This document shows positions 1 to 8,561 of a DNA stretch of 64,000 nucleotides, piece after piece; within the stretch, counting starts at the first letter, position 1, and each line of letters starts with the position of its first letter. Source of the DNA: Methanooceanicella nereidis (GTDB taxonomy: Archaea > Halobacteriota > Methanocellia > Methanocellales > Methanocellaceae); assembly GCF_021023085.1 (NCBI RefSeq), contig NZ_PGCK01000005.1:124001-188000 (forward strand). Reading direction: 5' to 3'. A program made the translations under genes and the position numbers. The notes under the pieces are model-generated. The model saw only the letters and a list, made by a program, of their open reading frames with translations, was not told where the DNA came from and did no database searches.

Positions 1-177
1 TAGTTAATATTTTTACTACTATTAGCTTATTTATATTCGAGTGTAGTTAGTCAAATTGCTGATCGAATATACAGTCCATAAAGGATGATATATCATGGCA
101 GAAGATGGGGCTGACAAGGATATCGCTCTGGCTGATCATGATGATACTCGCGTTTTTTGCGTAGATCAGCCTTATTT

Positions 178-252
178 TATTTTAGTCCTTCTCCGATTTG
201 GGATGATGTGTTTACCCGCAATCCGAAAGGAACAACACGAAGAACATCACCT
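178..252. repeat. Possible decayed end of the palindromic element family
   Basis: This stretch aligns by eye with the right-hand end of the palindromic elements found at 43.5-58.2 kb. The order TTTTAGT, TTC-CCG, ATGTGT, TACC-GC-ATCCGAAA, AACAAC, AACATCA is the same as at the right end of the copy ending near 44077, with several mismatches and small gaps. A weaker match (GATGATACT) lies just upstream near 140-150. No partner arm is visible. The first 268 bases otherwise show no convincing gene. Confidence 0.35.
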
Positions 253-268
253 TAAAAAATCAATGACC

Positions 269-1084
269 TTATTTTTTACATTTGAAGATCAGGTAGAGCG
301 GATAGTTGTACATTTCATAGTATCGCCTCGGGTACTTTTCTTTCCACTCGGGAAGAGGCCTGGGCTCGACCATCCTGTCGATATCAAAGCCCGCATCCTT
401 TAAAGCGTTAAAATAGTCGTCCACAGTATAATGATAGCTGATGCAACGGCCATCGCCTTCCTCGATGTATTTTGACCAGGGCGGGATATATTCCCTGATC
501 GCGTGATTAAAGTAGCGCAGCTGGAACACGGCGTACTTATCCGCGCCGGCATAATCGATGAGAGGGTATTGTGCCGTGTAGAAAGGATGTACCACGCTTA
601 AAACGAACATGCCGCCGTCCTTTAGCAGGCGGCGAACCTGCCGGAACGCGTTTTCGATGTCGGCGACATAATGCATGGACGTAGAAGAAAATACGACATC
701 AAACCGGTCCCCTTTTAAAAAACCCAGGTCTGATATGGAGCCCATGATAAGCTCTAGGTCCTGTCCTTCCATGGAGGCTTTTTTATGCGCGATCCCCAGT
801 GAGACTTTTGAGATATCGACACCTACCACCTTCGCTCCCCTTCGGGCGAGCTCGACAGTATAATCGCCGCCGCCGCATCCGAGGTCCAGTGCCGCCTTAC
901 CGGAAATATCGCCGAGCAGGCGCATAACTACGGGCTTCTCGATCATTTCGGAGTAGGAAAATGTGTCTGACTTGAATTTATCGTACGCAGATGCCATCTC
1001 GTCCCAGGACTTTGATATTTTATTCTCTATCTCCCTATAACCCATCATAATATATTTCAGGCTGATAGACATTAAAGTTGACAC
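269..1084 (-). CDS. Class I SAM-dependent methyltransferase
   Basis: A protein of up to 271 residues with a Rossmann-type methyltransferase fold. The SAM-binding motif LDLGCGGGD is at residues 66-74, followed by the acidic VVGVDIS strand, the DVVFSSTSMHY segment (motif IV region) and the LLKDGGMFVLSV strand. This is the UbiE/Methyltransf_11 layout. Substrate cannot be read from sequence. The first 12 residues may be untranslated: an ATGATG pair at about 1048 gives the more usual start MMGYREIENK, and neither start has a strong Shine-Dalgarno site. It is divergent from the small inhibitor gene next door, with under 20 bp between them. Confidence 0.9.
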   Translation of the reverse strand: MSTLMSISLKYIMMGYREIENKISKSWDEMASAYDKFKSDTFSYSEMIEKPVVMRLLGDISGKAALDLGCGGGDYTVELARRGAKVVGVDISKVSLGIAHKKASMEGQDLELIMGSISDLGFLKGDRFDVVFSSTSMHYVADIENAFRQVRRLLKDGGMFVLSVVHPFYTAQYPLIDYAGADKYAVFQLRYFNHAIREYIPPWSKYIEEGDGRCISYHYTVDDYFNALKDAGFDIDRMVEPRPLPEWKEKYPRRYYEMYNYPLYLIFKCKK

Positions 1085-1102
1085 ATAGATACGTGAGATA
1101 AG

Positions 1103-1408
1103 ATGATAGTCGGAATGTCGGATAATGGCCGGACAGTAGAGCTTTATCTCAGGGACAGGCTTGAGGTGCGGCTTCCGGAAAGCCAGGTATCCGGGTATAT
1201 CTGGGAGTTCAAGGAGATGGAAAATTCCTGTGTAAATTTGATCGACAGCGTATATGTGGAGCGGGGAGCATCGAGATTTAACGCGCTTGGAGAGCGTTCA
1301 TGGTATTTTTCCCCCGCCATGATCGGCGAATGCGAGCTCGTGTTCTACCTTTACCGACCGTGGTCAAAGCCGTCCCCTGAGTTCAAAATAAAGGTGAAAG
1401 TAAAATAG
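1103..1408 (+). CDS. Chagasin-like (MEROPS I42) cysteine protease inhibitor
   Basis: A 101-residue protein. It carries the three loop signatures of the chagasin family in order: a degenerate NPTTGY-type loop (VSGYIWEF), a Gly-containing middle loop (GASRFNALGERSWYF) and the C-terminal RPW loop (YRPWSKPSP). These loops form the wedge that blocks papain-family active sites in known members. No signal peptide is visible, so it probably acts in the cytoplasm or leaves by an unrecognised route; many bacterial homologues are exported. The start is either ATG 1103 or ATG 1115. The family call is good; the protease target is unknown, and no papain-like protease is encoded in the window. Confidence 0.72.
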   Translation: MIVGMSDNGRTVELYLRDRLEVRLPESQVSGYIWEFKEMENSCVNLIDSVYVERGASRFNALGERSWYFSPAMIGECELVFYLYRPWSKPSPEFKIKVKVK

Positions 1409-1479
1409 GACCATAAATGGGGGAAAAAGAAAAGAACAAGCAGGTATACAGGGTTTATTGAATGTTTTTACACCTGATT

Positions 1480-1717
1480 ATGTAGAAAGTTATATATAGA
1501 AGTGTAATCTCATAATAGAACACGACAAGAGGTCGAAATAGTATATAAGTAAGCTAAAATCCAGTTAGCATTTATAAGCACTTATATATGGGATTCCATG
1601 GCCATTATACGAAAATACGGCAATGTCGACCTCATCATAGTCGAAACTTATATATAGAATCACAAGCACATATGAACCAGACTTCGAGTTACACCTAATA
1701 TTTAAGGAGGTTTAAAT
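1480..1717 (+). promoter_or_regulatory. Thermosome promoter region with repeated TATA boxes
   Basis: Four TATA-like boxes lie in this leader: AGTTATATATAGA near 1488-1500, GTATATAAG at 1541-1549, CTTATATATG at 1581-1590 and ACTTATATATAGA near 1646-1658. The first and last share a longer direct repeat. The proximal box sits about 60 bp before the start codon, which predicts a leader of roughly 35-40 nt. A strong Shine-Dalgarno AAGGAGGT at 1704-1711 is followed by a TTG start at 1718. Multiple promoters would suit a heat-shock chaperone; no palindromic operator was recognised. Confidence 0.6.
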
Positions 1718-3364
1718 TTGGCACAGCAACAAGGTCAACCAGTTATAATTTTAAGAGAGGGCTCCACCAGGACGAGGGGCCGCGACGCTCAGGGCATGAA
1801 CCTGATGGCCGCGAGGGCCGTAGCAGAGGCAGTAAGGACGACACTGGGTCCGAAGGGAATGGACAAGATGCTCGTCGACTCGCTCGGTGACGTCGTAATC
1901 ACAAATGATGGTGTGACCATCCTTAAAGAGATGGACATCGAACACCCGGCTGCAAAGATGATCGTAGAGATAGCCAAGACCCAGGATGATGAAGTGGGCG
2001 ACGGCACGACCACCGCAGTAGTTCTCGCAGGCGAGCTGTTAAAGAAGTCCGAGGGACTGCTCGACCAGGACGTCCACCCGACCGTCATCGCTCACGGCTA
2101 CAGGCAGGCAGCCACCAAGGCAAGGGAGATATTAGAATCACTTTCATTCCCGGTAACCTTAAAGGACGAGGGGCTCGTCAAGAAGTTCACGATCACCGCG
2201 ATGACCGGCAAGGGCGCCGAGGCAGTAGGCGAGAAGCTCGCTGACCTGTGCGTAAAGTCGGTAAAGGCAGTTGTCGACGAGAGCGGGAACGTGGATGTCG
2301 ACGACATAATGGTCGTAAAGAAGGTCGGAGGCACCATAGGTGACTCAGAGCTTATCGAAGGCATCGTCATAGACAAGGAAAGGATCCACCCGAACATGCC
2401 GAAGACAGTCAAGAACGCAAAGATCGCGCTGCTCGACTGCCCGATGGAGATCGAGAAGACCGAGATCGACGCAAAGATCGAGATCACCAGCCCGGACCAG
2501 TTACAGTCGTTCCTTGACCAGGAAGAGAAGATGCTCAAGGACATGGTCGAGAAGGTCAAGAAGATCGGCGCAAACGTCGTATTCTGCCAGAAGGGCGTCG
2601 ACGACCTCGTACAGCACTACCTTGCAAAGAGCGGAATTCTCGCAGCACGCCGTGTAAAGGAGTCCGACCTCAAGAAGATCGCCAAGGCCACCGGAGCCCG
2701 CGTCAGCACAAGCATCGACGAGCTCGCAAAGGAGGACATCGGTGTCTCAGGACTCGTAGAGGAAAGAAAGATCGGCGACGAAGCAATGATCTTCATAGAG
2801 AAGTGCAAGGACCCGAAGGCAGTCAGCCTCATACTCCGCGGCGGAACGGAGCACGTAGTCGACGAGCTTGAGCGCGCAGTCCATGACGCTCTCCGTGTCG
2901 TAGGCGTAGTCGTAGAGGACAAGAAGTACGTCGTAGGCGGCGGAGCATGCGAGATCGAACTGGCCCTGAGGCTTAAGGAGTACGCATCCACAGTCGGCGG
3001 CAGAGAGCAGCTCGCCATAGAGGCGTTCGCCGAGGCAATGGAGGTCATCCCGAGGACACTTTCGGAGAACGCAGGACTTGACCCGATAGACGCGCTCGTA
3101 TCCTTAAGGAGCAAGCACGAGGGCAAGAACGCCATGAAGACCGCGGGCATCAACGTGTTCACCGGTGAGTCTGTCGACATGAAGAAAGAGGGCGTAGTCG
3201 AGCCGTTAAGGGTAAAGACCCAGGCGATCAGCGGTGCCTCAGAGGCGGCCATCATGATCCTGAGGATCGACGACGTCATCGCCGCAAGCAAGCTGTCCGG
3301 AGGAAGGGGCGGCGCACCGGGCATGGGTCCGGGCGGCATGGGCGAGATGGACTTCGGAATGTAA
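1718..3364 (+). CDS. ths: Thermosome subunit (group II chaperonin, CCT/TCP-1 family)
   Basis: A 548-residue ATP-dependent protein-folding chaperonin, full length for the family. Seen: the N-terminal [27 protein letters not shown] segment (given here only as an order of motifs), the ATP-binding GDGTTT motif near residue 94, the GGG-x-E motif in the C-terminal equatorial domain, and a Gly/Met-rich tail ending in [10 protein letters not shown]. Archaeal thermosomes form double rings of eight or nine subunits. The start is a TTG, fixed by the strong Shine-Dalgarno site six bases upstream and by the usual MAQQQGQPV-type N-terminus. Codon use is strongly biased to C/G third positions compared with its neighbours, as expected for a highly expressed gene. 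Confidence 0.98.
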   Translation: MAQQQGQPVIILREGSTRTRGRDAQGMNLMAARAVAEAVRTTLGPKGMDKMLVDSLGDVVITNDGVTILKEMDIEHPAAKMIVEIAKTQDDEVGDGTTTAVVLAGELLKKSEGLLDQDVHPTVIAHGYRQAATKAREILESLSFPVTLKDEGLVKKFTITAMTGKGAEAVGEKLADLCVKSVKAVVDESGNVDVDDIMVVKKVGGTIGDSELIEGIVIDKERIHPNMPKTVKNAKIALLDCPMEIEKTEIDAKIEITSPDQLQSFLDQEEKMLKDMVEKVKKIGANVVFCQKGVDDLVQHYLAKSGILAARRVKESDLKKIAKATGARVSTSIDELAKEDIGVSGLVEERKIGDEAMIFIEKCKDPKAVSLILRGGTEHVVDELERAVHDALRVVGVVVEDKKYVVGGGACEIELALRLKEYASTVGGREQLAIEAFAEAMEVIPRTLSENAGLDPIDALVSLRSKHEGKNAMKTAGINVFTGESVDMKKEGVVEPLRVKTQAISGASEAAIMILRIDDVIAASKLSGGRGGAPGMGPGGMGEMDFGM

Positions 3365-3400
3365 ATACCTACATTCCTTCTCCTTTTTTCTTTTTTACAA
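3356..3400 (+). terminator. Hairpin plus T-tract terminator after the thermosome gene
   Basis: An 8-bp perfect stem (3356-3363 with 3370-3377, loop 3364-3369) overlaps the stop codon. It is followed by TTCTCCTTTTTTCTTTTTT, a typical archaeal poly-T termination signal. Confidence 0.7.
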
Positions 3401-3524
3401 CGATCTTTTTGATCTCTTGATCTTCTACTAAGGGAACAGATCATTTTGTAATAATATTCAGGTATATAACCGCTAATAAATCAAAATACTATTAAGTACT
3501 TACTTACTTGACTTGTTATTGCCC

Positions 3525-4475
3525 ATGAAGCGTATTATTTCCGTCTTGTTACTGCTCTTTATATTCGCGCAGTTTTCCGCAGCTGACGCAAGAAACGATA
3601 TTGCCATATCCTGCGATATCGTCATACCGTCGTCGTTCCCCGTTACCAAAAGCTCGACGACTGCCTATGACAGCGATATGAGAGCCGTCGATATAAATGA
3701 TGGTAATATCCAGATACAGAAGCAATATAATGGCGCGATATATGTCGCCATACCTTCTGCGACATCCGGGGCGGCACTAATGAGCTTTTATGATCAGGCA
3801 AGCGGCATATTTTTCCGGAACAATACGATGATAATACCGTTAAAGAGCGATAACGGAGAGCATGTGGCCAACCTTATCATGGCTACGGAAGATCTGACGA
3901 ACAAGGGGTATGGCTATTATGGGCGCGTTACCGGGATCGAACTTGATACAAAAGAGAAGGCCATCGAGTATGGTGGTGATAACTTTTCTGCATGGTCTGC
4001 CCTTTATCTTAACTGCTTACCGGAGACGGTGAATTTTAAAGTGGGATATTTTAATGAAAATAAGATAATGGATGCATTCCATTCCGGCGGCAAGTTATCA
4101 AATGTGACAGACATTGAGCTGATGGTCGATATATCTTACAGTCCCGCTAAAGACGCATACCCGATAAGCTACGCGCTCGTATCCATAAAAACGGACTATA
4201 GTCCCGATGATAACTTTTCCGTATATCGCTACAAGGAAGGAAACGTCATACAATTGTCTTCGGGTAAATTCATCAACGATACCGGGGGTATGATCATATA
4301 CCAGGCCATGTCTAACGAGCCGGGGACCATAGTCCTCGCGGGTAAAAAGTCTACGAAAGAAGACGGTATGAGTGACACCGGGGCCAATATCGCCGACGTT
4401 CTTATTTTTGGGACTATCATTTCCATTTTAATCGCATTTCTTGCCTTAATATTAAAAAAAATGGCTAATAAATAA
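3525..4475 (+). CDS. Exported, C-terminally anchored protein of unknown function
   Basis: About 316 residues, not recognised as a known family. The N-terminus (MKRIISVLLLLFIFAQFSAA) is a clear signal peptide, and a hydrophobic segment near the C-terminus (VLIFGTIISILIAFLALIL) followed by KKMANK forms a membrane anchor. The body between them is therefore extracellular. I chose ATG 3525 because it puts the Lys-Arg directly before the hydrophobic core; a TTG four codons upstream is possible. It is monocistronic by spacing. A surface role is inferred from topology only. Confidence 0.8.
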   Translation: MKRIISVLLLLFIFAQFSAADARNDIAISCDIVIPSSFPVTKSSTTAYDSDMRAVDINDGNIQIQKQYNGAIYVAIPSATSGAALMSFYDQASGIFFRNNTMIIPLKSDNGEHVANLIMATEDLTNKGYGYYGRVTGIELDTKEKAIEYGGDNFSAWSALYLNCLPETVNFKVGYFNENKIMDAFHSGGKLSNVTDIELMVDISYSPAKDAYPISYALVSIKTDYSPDDNFSVYRYKEGNVIQLSSGKFINDTGGMIIYQAMSNEPGTIVLAGKKSTKEDGMSDTGANIADVLIFGTIISILIAFLALILKKMANK

Positions 4476-4552
4476 GAACAAAAAGTTAATGATACTTAGG
4501 ATTGAAACACAAGCTAATACGTTATAGATCTAAGTTTTAAAAGAGGTTAACA

Positions 4553-5227
4553 ATGAAACATGATATACTTTATAAACCAGTCTACTCGCTCCTGAAGGTG
4601 TACCTTGAGCCCGAGGAGTCAGTTATGGCTGAAACGGGTGCCATGGTGACAATGTCTCCCAACGTTGAGATAAAGACCGCGGCAAGAGGTGGATTATTTT
4701 CTTCTTTAAAGAGATCGATGATAGGAGGAGAGTCATTCTTCCAGAACACTTTCACAAGCAGAGGCGGGCCGGGAATAGTAACGTTCGCGCCGCCATACAT
4801 GGGTGACGTGCAGCACATACCCATAAGCGGTGACTGGTTCACTCAGGGCGGAGCGTATCTTGCCTCAAGCCAGGGACTTGTGATCGATACTAAATTCCAG
4901 GGCCTTAAAGGACTGATGTCGGGCGAAGGGCTTTTCTTCCTTAAGATATCGGGAAGCGGCGAACTGTTCATATCGTCATTCGGCGCGATCCACGAGATAG
5001 AGCTTGATCCGGGACAGGAAATAAAGGTGGACACAGGAAACCTCGTAGCTTTCGAGCAGGGTATCACGTACACCGTAGAGAGAGTAGGGGGACTAAAGTC
5101 CACATTCCTGAGCGGCGAAGGGCTTGTCACAAGGCTGAGAGGGCCTGGAAAGGTGCTTCTGCAGACCAGGAACTCGAGCAGCTTTGTCAGCTGGCTGTAC
5201 CCGATGCTCCCGATACCGAAGAACTAA
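4553..5227 (+). CDS. TIGR00266/AIM24-family protein
   Basis: A 224-residue protein of the AIM24 family (PF01987, TIGR00266), predicted to be an all-beta, Gly-rich fold. Typical family segments are present: MAETGAMVTMSPNVE near the N-terminus, the GGLFSSLKR and SFFQNTF stretch, GLKGLMSGEGLFF in the middle and the late SGEGLVTRLRGPGKVLLQTR. The yeast namesake is mitochondrial, but the prokaryotic function is not established. A GAGGTTAAC Shine-Dalgarno site precedes ATG 4553. No transmembrane segment or signal peptide is visible, and it appears to be a single-gene unit. Confidence 0.88.
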   Translation: MKHDILYKPVYSLLKVYLEPEESVMAETGAMVTMSPNVEIKTAARGGLFSSLKRSMIGGESFFQNTFTSRGGPGIVTFAPPYMGDVQHIPISGDWFTQGGAYLASSQGLVIDTKFQGLKGLMSGEGLFFLKISGSGELFISSFGAIHEIELDPGQEIKVDTGNLVAFEQGITYTVERVGGLKSTFLSGEGLVTRLRGPGKVLLQTRNSSSFVSWLYPMLPIPKN

Positions 5228-5318
5228 GGGTCCGTAGATCCTTGATTCTTCAAATTTTTTTATATAGCCTGACAAAATATTTTAAAAGTCTTACTCCGGG
5301 CATCTCACTTTCCAGACT

Positions 5319-5939
5319 TCATTTTCCTAAAGCTCTTATCCCGTATATGTTGATCCTGTCGGCAAACTCTCTCAAAGAACTGCTATCCGTAGCGTTCTTT
5401 AAGGTTATTGCGATGCCGAACCGTTCATCGAGCTTGATGTGCATGGAATATACATTACCTCCCGGACCGTATTTGGCCGTCTCCCATGCCGGAAGGTCTT
5501 TATAAAAGTATGTCCGCGCATGTCCGTCGGCATTGTCATAAATAAACCCCGTATTAAAGATACTGTTCCATATGATGCCCTTTCCCCCGGAATCGTATAT
5601 AAGTACGTTCACCGTACCATTACCGCTTTTCTTTGTATAGTTCCCGCATGCGAAAGTGAACGGCTGAGGGTAGTTATCAGCATAAGAGCCGGTGCTGTTA
5701 TCCAGTGACCATCCGTTTGGCGGGACCGGTAAAAGCTTTAACATCGAAGAAGGTTCCGTGAGCGAGATATTTTCACCGGCCATATCATCCTGAGAGCCCG
5801 GGATAAGTAACAGATCGACCTCAGGAATGCCGCCGGGGAAAAGTATCCATATTGCCCCCAGTATGGCGGCAGTGACCATCAATGCTACGATAATGGCCTT
5901 AGCGATAGATGGGATCCGTTGCGGGCTCATGGCTTGCAC
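5319..5939 (-). CDS. Membrane-anchored extracellular protein, unknown function
   Basis: A 206-residue protein with one N-terminal transmembrane segment at about residues 13-35 (IAKAIIVALMVTAAILGAIW) and an otherwise soluble, N-x-S/T-rich body, consistent with a glycosylated outside domain. No family recognised. The end converges with the AIM24-family gene, separated by about 90 bp of AT-rich DNA. It may be an archaeal-lineage-specific surface protein. Confidence 0.75.
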   Translation of the reverse strand: MQAMSPQRIPSIAKAIIVALMVTAAILGAIWILFPGGIPEVDLLLIPGSQDDMAGENISLTEPSSMLKLLPVPPNGWSLDNSTGSYADNYPQPFTFACGNYTKKSGNGTVNVLIYDSGGKGIIWNSIFNTGFIYDNADGHARTYFYKDLPAWETAKYGPGGNVYSMHIKLDERFGIAITLKNATDSSSLREFADRINIYGIRALGK

Positions 5940-6163
5940 AATAGATTGTTGATATTCTATATTTATATACTTAATTAATTATAATTAATGCCTGAAGCAA
6001 AAATATTGATCGCAAAATAAAGCTGAACGGCCTCCGGCACCATGTTCTGCCATAATGTCAACTATAGGCGATTTTAAAAAGATTAATATATTATTATTTA
6101 CTATATTTATATAATAATATGTTATAATAGCGCCTGCCATACAAAAGATAACAAGATCTGGAG

Positions 6164-7702
6164 ATGTATTTGTTGAAAATCGCGGTCCTTAAGGATGAAA
6201 AAATGGATTATTGTAAAGAAGCCCCATTTCATCCCGGTAATGATTATCCTGAATACCCATTTAATGACTTCACAGCGCAAAACACGGCCTATGAGGGGGT
6301 AAGGAAACTTTTCTTTATGATGGGATTGGACAAAGAAAATTATGGAAAAGTGTCGTGGAACCCGCTCGGGGAAACGATCAAACCCGGAGATAGCGTGGTG
6401 ATCAAGCCCAATCTTGTCATTGAAACCAATCCCGTAGGAGGTATGGAGTGCACAATAACGCAAGGCCCGATAATCAGGGCTGTACTTGATTATGTATATA
6501 TTGCCTTAAAAAACAAAGGCAGCATAACAATAGGCGATGCGCCCATCCAGAACGCGGATTTTGAAAAACTGGTCAGTATCACGGGATTAGACACTATTGC
6601 GAGCTATTATGATAAAAATTCGGACATCAAGGTCAGTATAGTGGACCTTAGAAAAGAAAAGGGGCGTATAACAAGGACAGGCGGAAGAAAAAAAGAAGAG
6701 CTTACGGGAGATCCGCTAGGCTATTCGATAATAGACCTGAAGGATGATTCGGAACTTTTCGAAATATCTAAAGACTCGCACAGGTTTAGAGTGTCTGAAT
6801 ACGATAAGAATGAAATGATAAAACATCACGATGAGAATAAAAATGAGTATTGTATCTCGAACACTATCCTGAAAGCAGACGTGATAATCAACCTTCCCAA
6901 GCTAAAAACTCACGGAAAAACAGGAATGACCTGCTCGCTGAAAAATTTTGTAGGCATCAACGGTCACAAAGATTGGCTTCCCCACTACAGGGCCGGATCA
7001 AATGAGGAAGGCGGAGATGAATACATACACAGGGACCTCCGCAAAAGCCTTTATAAAAGACTTCAGGAAGAAATGATCTGCACACCGAATATGTTTTTTT
7101 CTATGCCCATGAGAATGGCTAACGTCCTTATCGATTTAAGCTCAAAGATACTCCCCTATAGTGACGTGCATTTACACGGTATGTGTTACGTAAACGATAC
7201 CCTGCCCCGGACTATCTCGGACCTGAACAAGATAGCAATATATTCCGACAAAAACGGCGTGATGCAAAATACGCCGCAGAGAAAGACGTTCATCGTAGTC
7301 GACGGGATCGTATCGGGAGAAAAAGATGGCCCTGTAAAACCGTGTCCAAAGAAATGCGGCATACTGGTCGCCGGCCAAAATCCGGTTGAAGTGGATATCG
7401 TTTGTAGCCGCATTATGGGATTTGATTATAAGAAGATACCCATGTTCAAATATGCGATAGGATCAAAAAGATACAGGTTGTTCGGTAAACCTGATGATAT
7501 CAAAGTTATCCTGTACAACGATCGAAGCGTTAACGATCATTACCTTTCTTTTAACTGTGATTTTGAGCCCCCGACAGGATGGAAAGGGCATATTGAATAT
7601 GACGGGGATAGTATCGTAAAAGAGGGATCGATGCCTGAAGGGAAATACGGACGGGCAATGGATCAATCGAAAGAAAATAAAAAAGAGACCTTAATAGAAT
7701 AA
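6164..7702 (+). CDS. DUF362 domain-containing protein
   Basis: A 512-residue protein of the DUF362 family (PF04015). Seen: the early VSWNPLGETIKPGDSVVIKPN segment (broken here as GDSVVIKPNLV), the ITIGDAPIQ turn, IINLPKLKTHGKTGMT and LKNFVGINGHKDWLPHYR, and late VVDGIVSGEKDGPVKP; all are hallmarks of the family. There is no ferredoxin domain, unlike many homologues. The biochemical role of the family is not settled. The ATG at 6164 directly abuts a GGAG, so translation may really begin at TTG 6170 or 6173, which are better spaced from that site. Confidence 0.9.
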   Translation: MYLLKIAVLKDEKMDYCKEAPFHPGNDYPEYPFNDFTAQNTAYEGVRKLFFMMGLDKENYGKVSWNPLGETIKPGDSVVIKPNLVIETNPVGGMECTITQGPIIRAVLDYVYIALKNKGSITIGDAPIQNADFEKLVSITGLDTIASYYDKNSDIKVSIVDLRKEKGRITRTGGRKKEELTGDPLGYSIIDLKDDSELFEISKDSHRFRVSEYDKNEMIKHHDENKNEYCISNTILKADVIINLPKLKTHGKTGMTCSLKNFVGINGHKDWLPHYRAGSNEEGGDEYIHRDLRKSLYKRLQEEMICTPNMFFSMPMRMANVLIDLSSKILPYSDVHLHGMCYVNDTLPRTISDLNKIAIYSDKNGVMQNTPQRKTFIVVDGIVSGEKDGPVKPCPKKCGILVAGQNPVEVDIVCSRIMGFDYKKIPMFKYAIGSKRYRLFGKPDDIKVILYNDRSVNDHYLSFNCDFEPPTGWKGHIEYDGDSIVKEGSMPEGKYGRAMDQSKENKKETLIE

Positions 7703-7718
7703 GGTACGATTAAAAAAA

Positions 7719-8561
7719 TTAAAGAGAAGACTCGTCGAAATTAAGAGTTCCGGTGAATACCGTTTCGGCGCTGCCTTCCATGTAAGCGATATCGTGCTCA
7801 AAGGATATTTTTAGCTCTCCGCCTACGGTCTTAACGACCGTAGAATCGCGAATGAAGCCTTTACGCCTCGCGACTGCAGCCGCTGCCACTGATCCTGTGC
7901 CGCAGCTTAATGTCTCTCCCTCGACACCTCTCTCGTATGTCCTTACCCTCAGGTTGCCCATCTCACGGGAAACAAAATTGACGTTCGCACCTTTAGGGAA
8001 TATCTTATCATATCGTATCTGAGGTGCGATAGACATCAGTCCCGGGTCGTTAATATCGTCCACGAAGATCACTGCATGAGGGACGCCCGTGTTCACCGCG
8101 GAAACCTCATATCCGTGCAGCGGCACGTTTATTAAGTCGCCCATTCCCGTGGCAGGTATCTTTTTACGGTCGAACAGTGGTTTACCCATGCAGACCTTGA
8201 CCAGTTTCTTGCCATTTTCCACCCTTGCCTCTATCTCAAGGATGCCCGCCATAGTCTCGACTTTGGTCTTTCCGGTTGAGATATGGCCCACATCGAACGC
8301 ATATTTTGCGAAGCACCTTATCCCGTTGCCGCACATCTCGGCTTCGGAGCCGTCCTCGTTGAATATTCTCATGCGAAGGGGAGCGCCCCTGCCTGAGCTC
8401 GAGAGGAACAGGACACCGTCGGCACCTATGCCGAAGCGCCTGTGACAGTATTTCTTCGCGAAAGCGGATTTCTTATCATCCGGTATCTTGTTCTCAAACT
8501 CGTCCACCAGGATGAAATCGTTACCGTTTCCGTGAAGTTTGGTGAATTTTATCTCGGTCAT
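7719..8561 (-). CDS. dapF: Diaminopimelate epimerase
   Basis: A 280-residue, PLP-independent racemase that converts LL-diaminopimelate to the meso form, the penultimate step of lysine synthesis. The two catalytic cysteines are visible: Cys77 in EMCGNGIRC and Cys220 in GETLSCGTGS. The N-terminal FTKLHGNGNDFILVD is the classic family opening. It is the last gene of the dapL-lysA-dapF operon, and its ATG overlaps the lysA stop by four bases, suggesting translational coupling. Confidence 0.97.
   Translation of the reverse strand: MTEIKFTKLHGNGNDFILVDEFENKIPDDKKSAFAKKYCHRRFGIGADGVLFLSSSGRGAPLRMRIFNEDGSEAEMCGNGIRCFAKYAFDVGHISTGKTKVETMAGILEIEARVENGKKLVKVCMGKPLFDRKKIPATGMGDLINVPLHGYEVSAVNTGVPHAVIFVDDINDPGLMSIAPQIRYDKIFPKGANVNFVSREMGNLRVRTYERGVEGETLSCGTGSVAAAAVARRKGFIRDSTVVKTVGGELKISFEHDIAYMEGSAETVFTGTLNFDESSL

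Noticed and set aside
95-403. Open frame of 102 codons on the plus strand
   Set aside because: It runs antisense into the methyltransferase gene, resembles no known protein, and its first half overlaps the element relic.
2098-3444. Long antisense frames across the thermosome gene
   Set aside because: They are shadows caused by strong codon bias in the sense gene.
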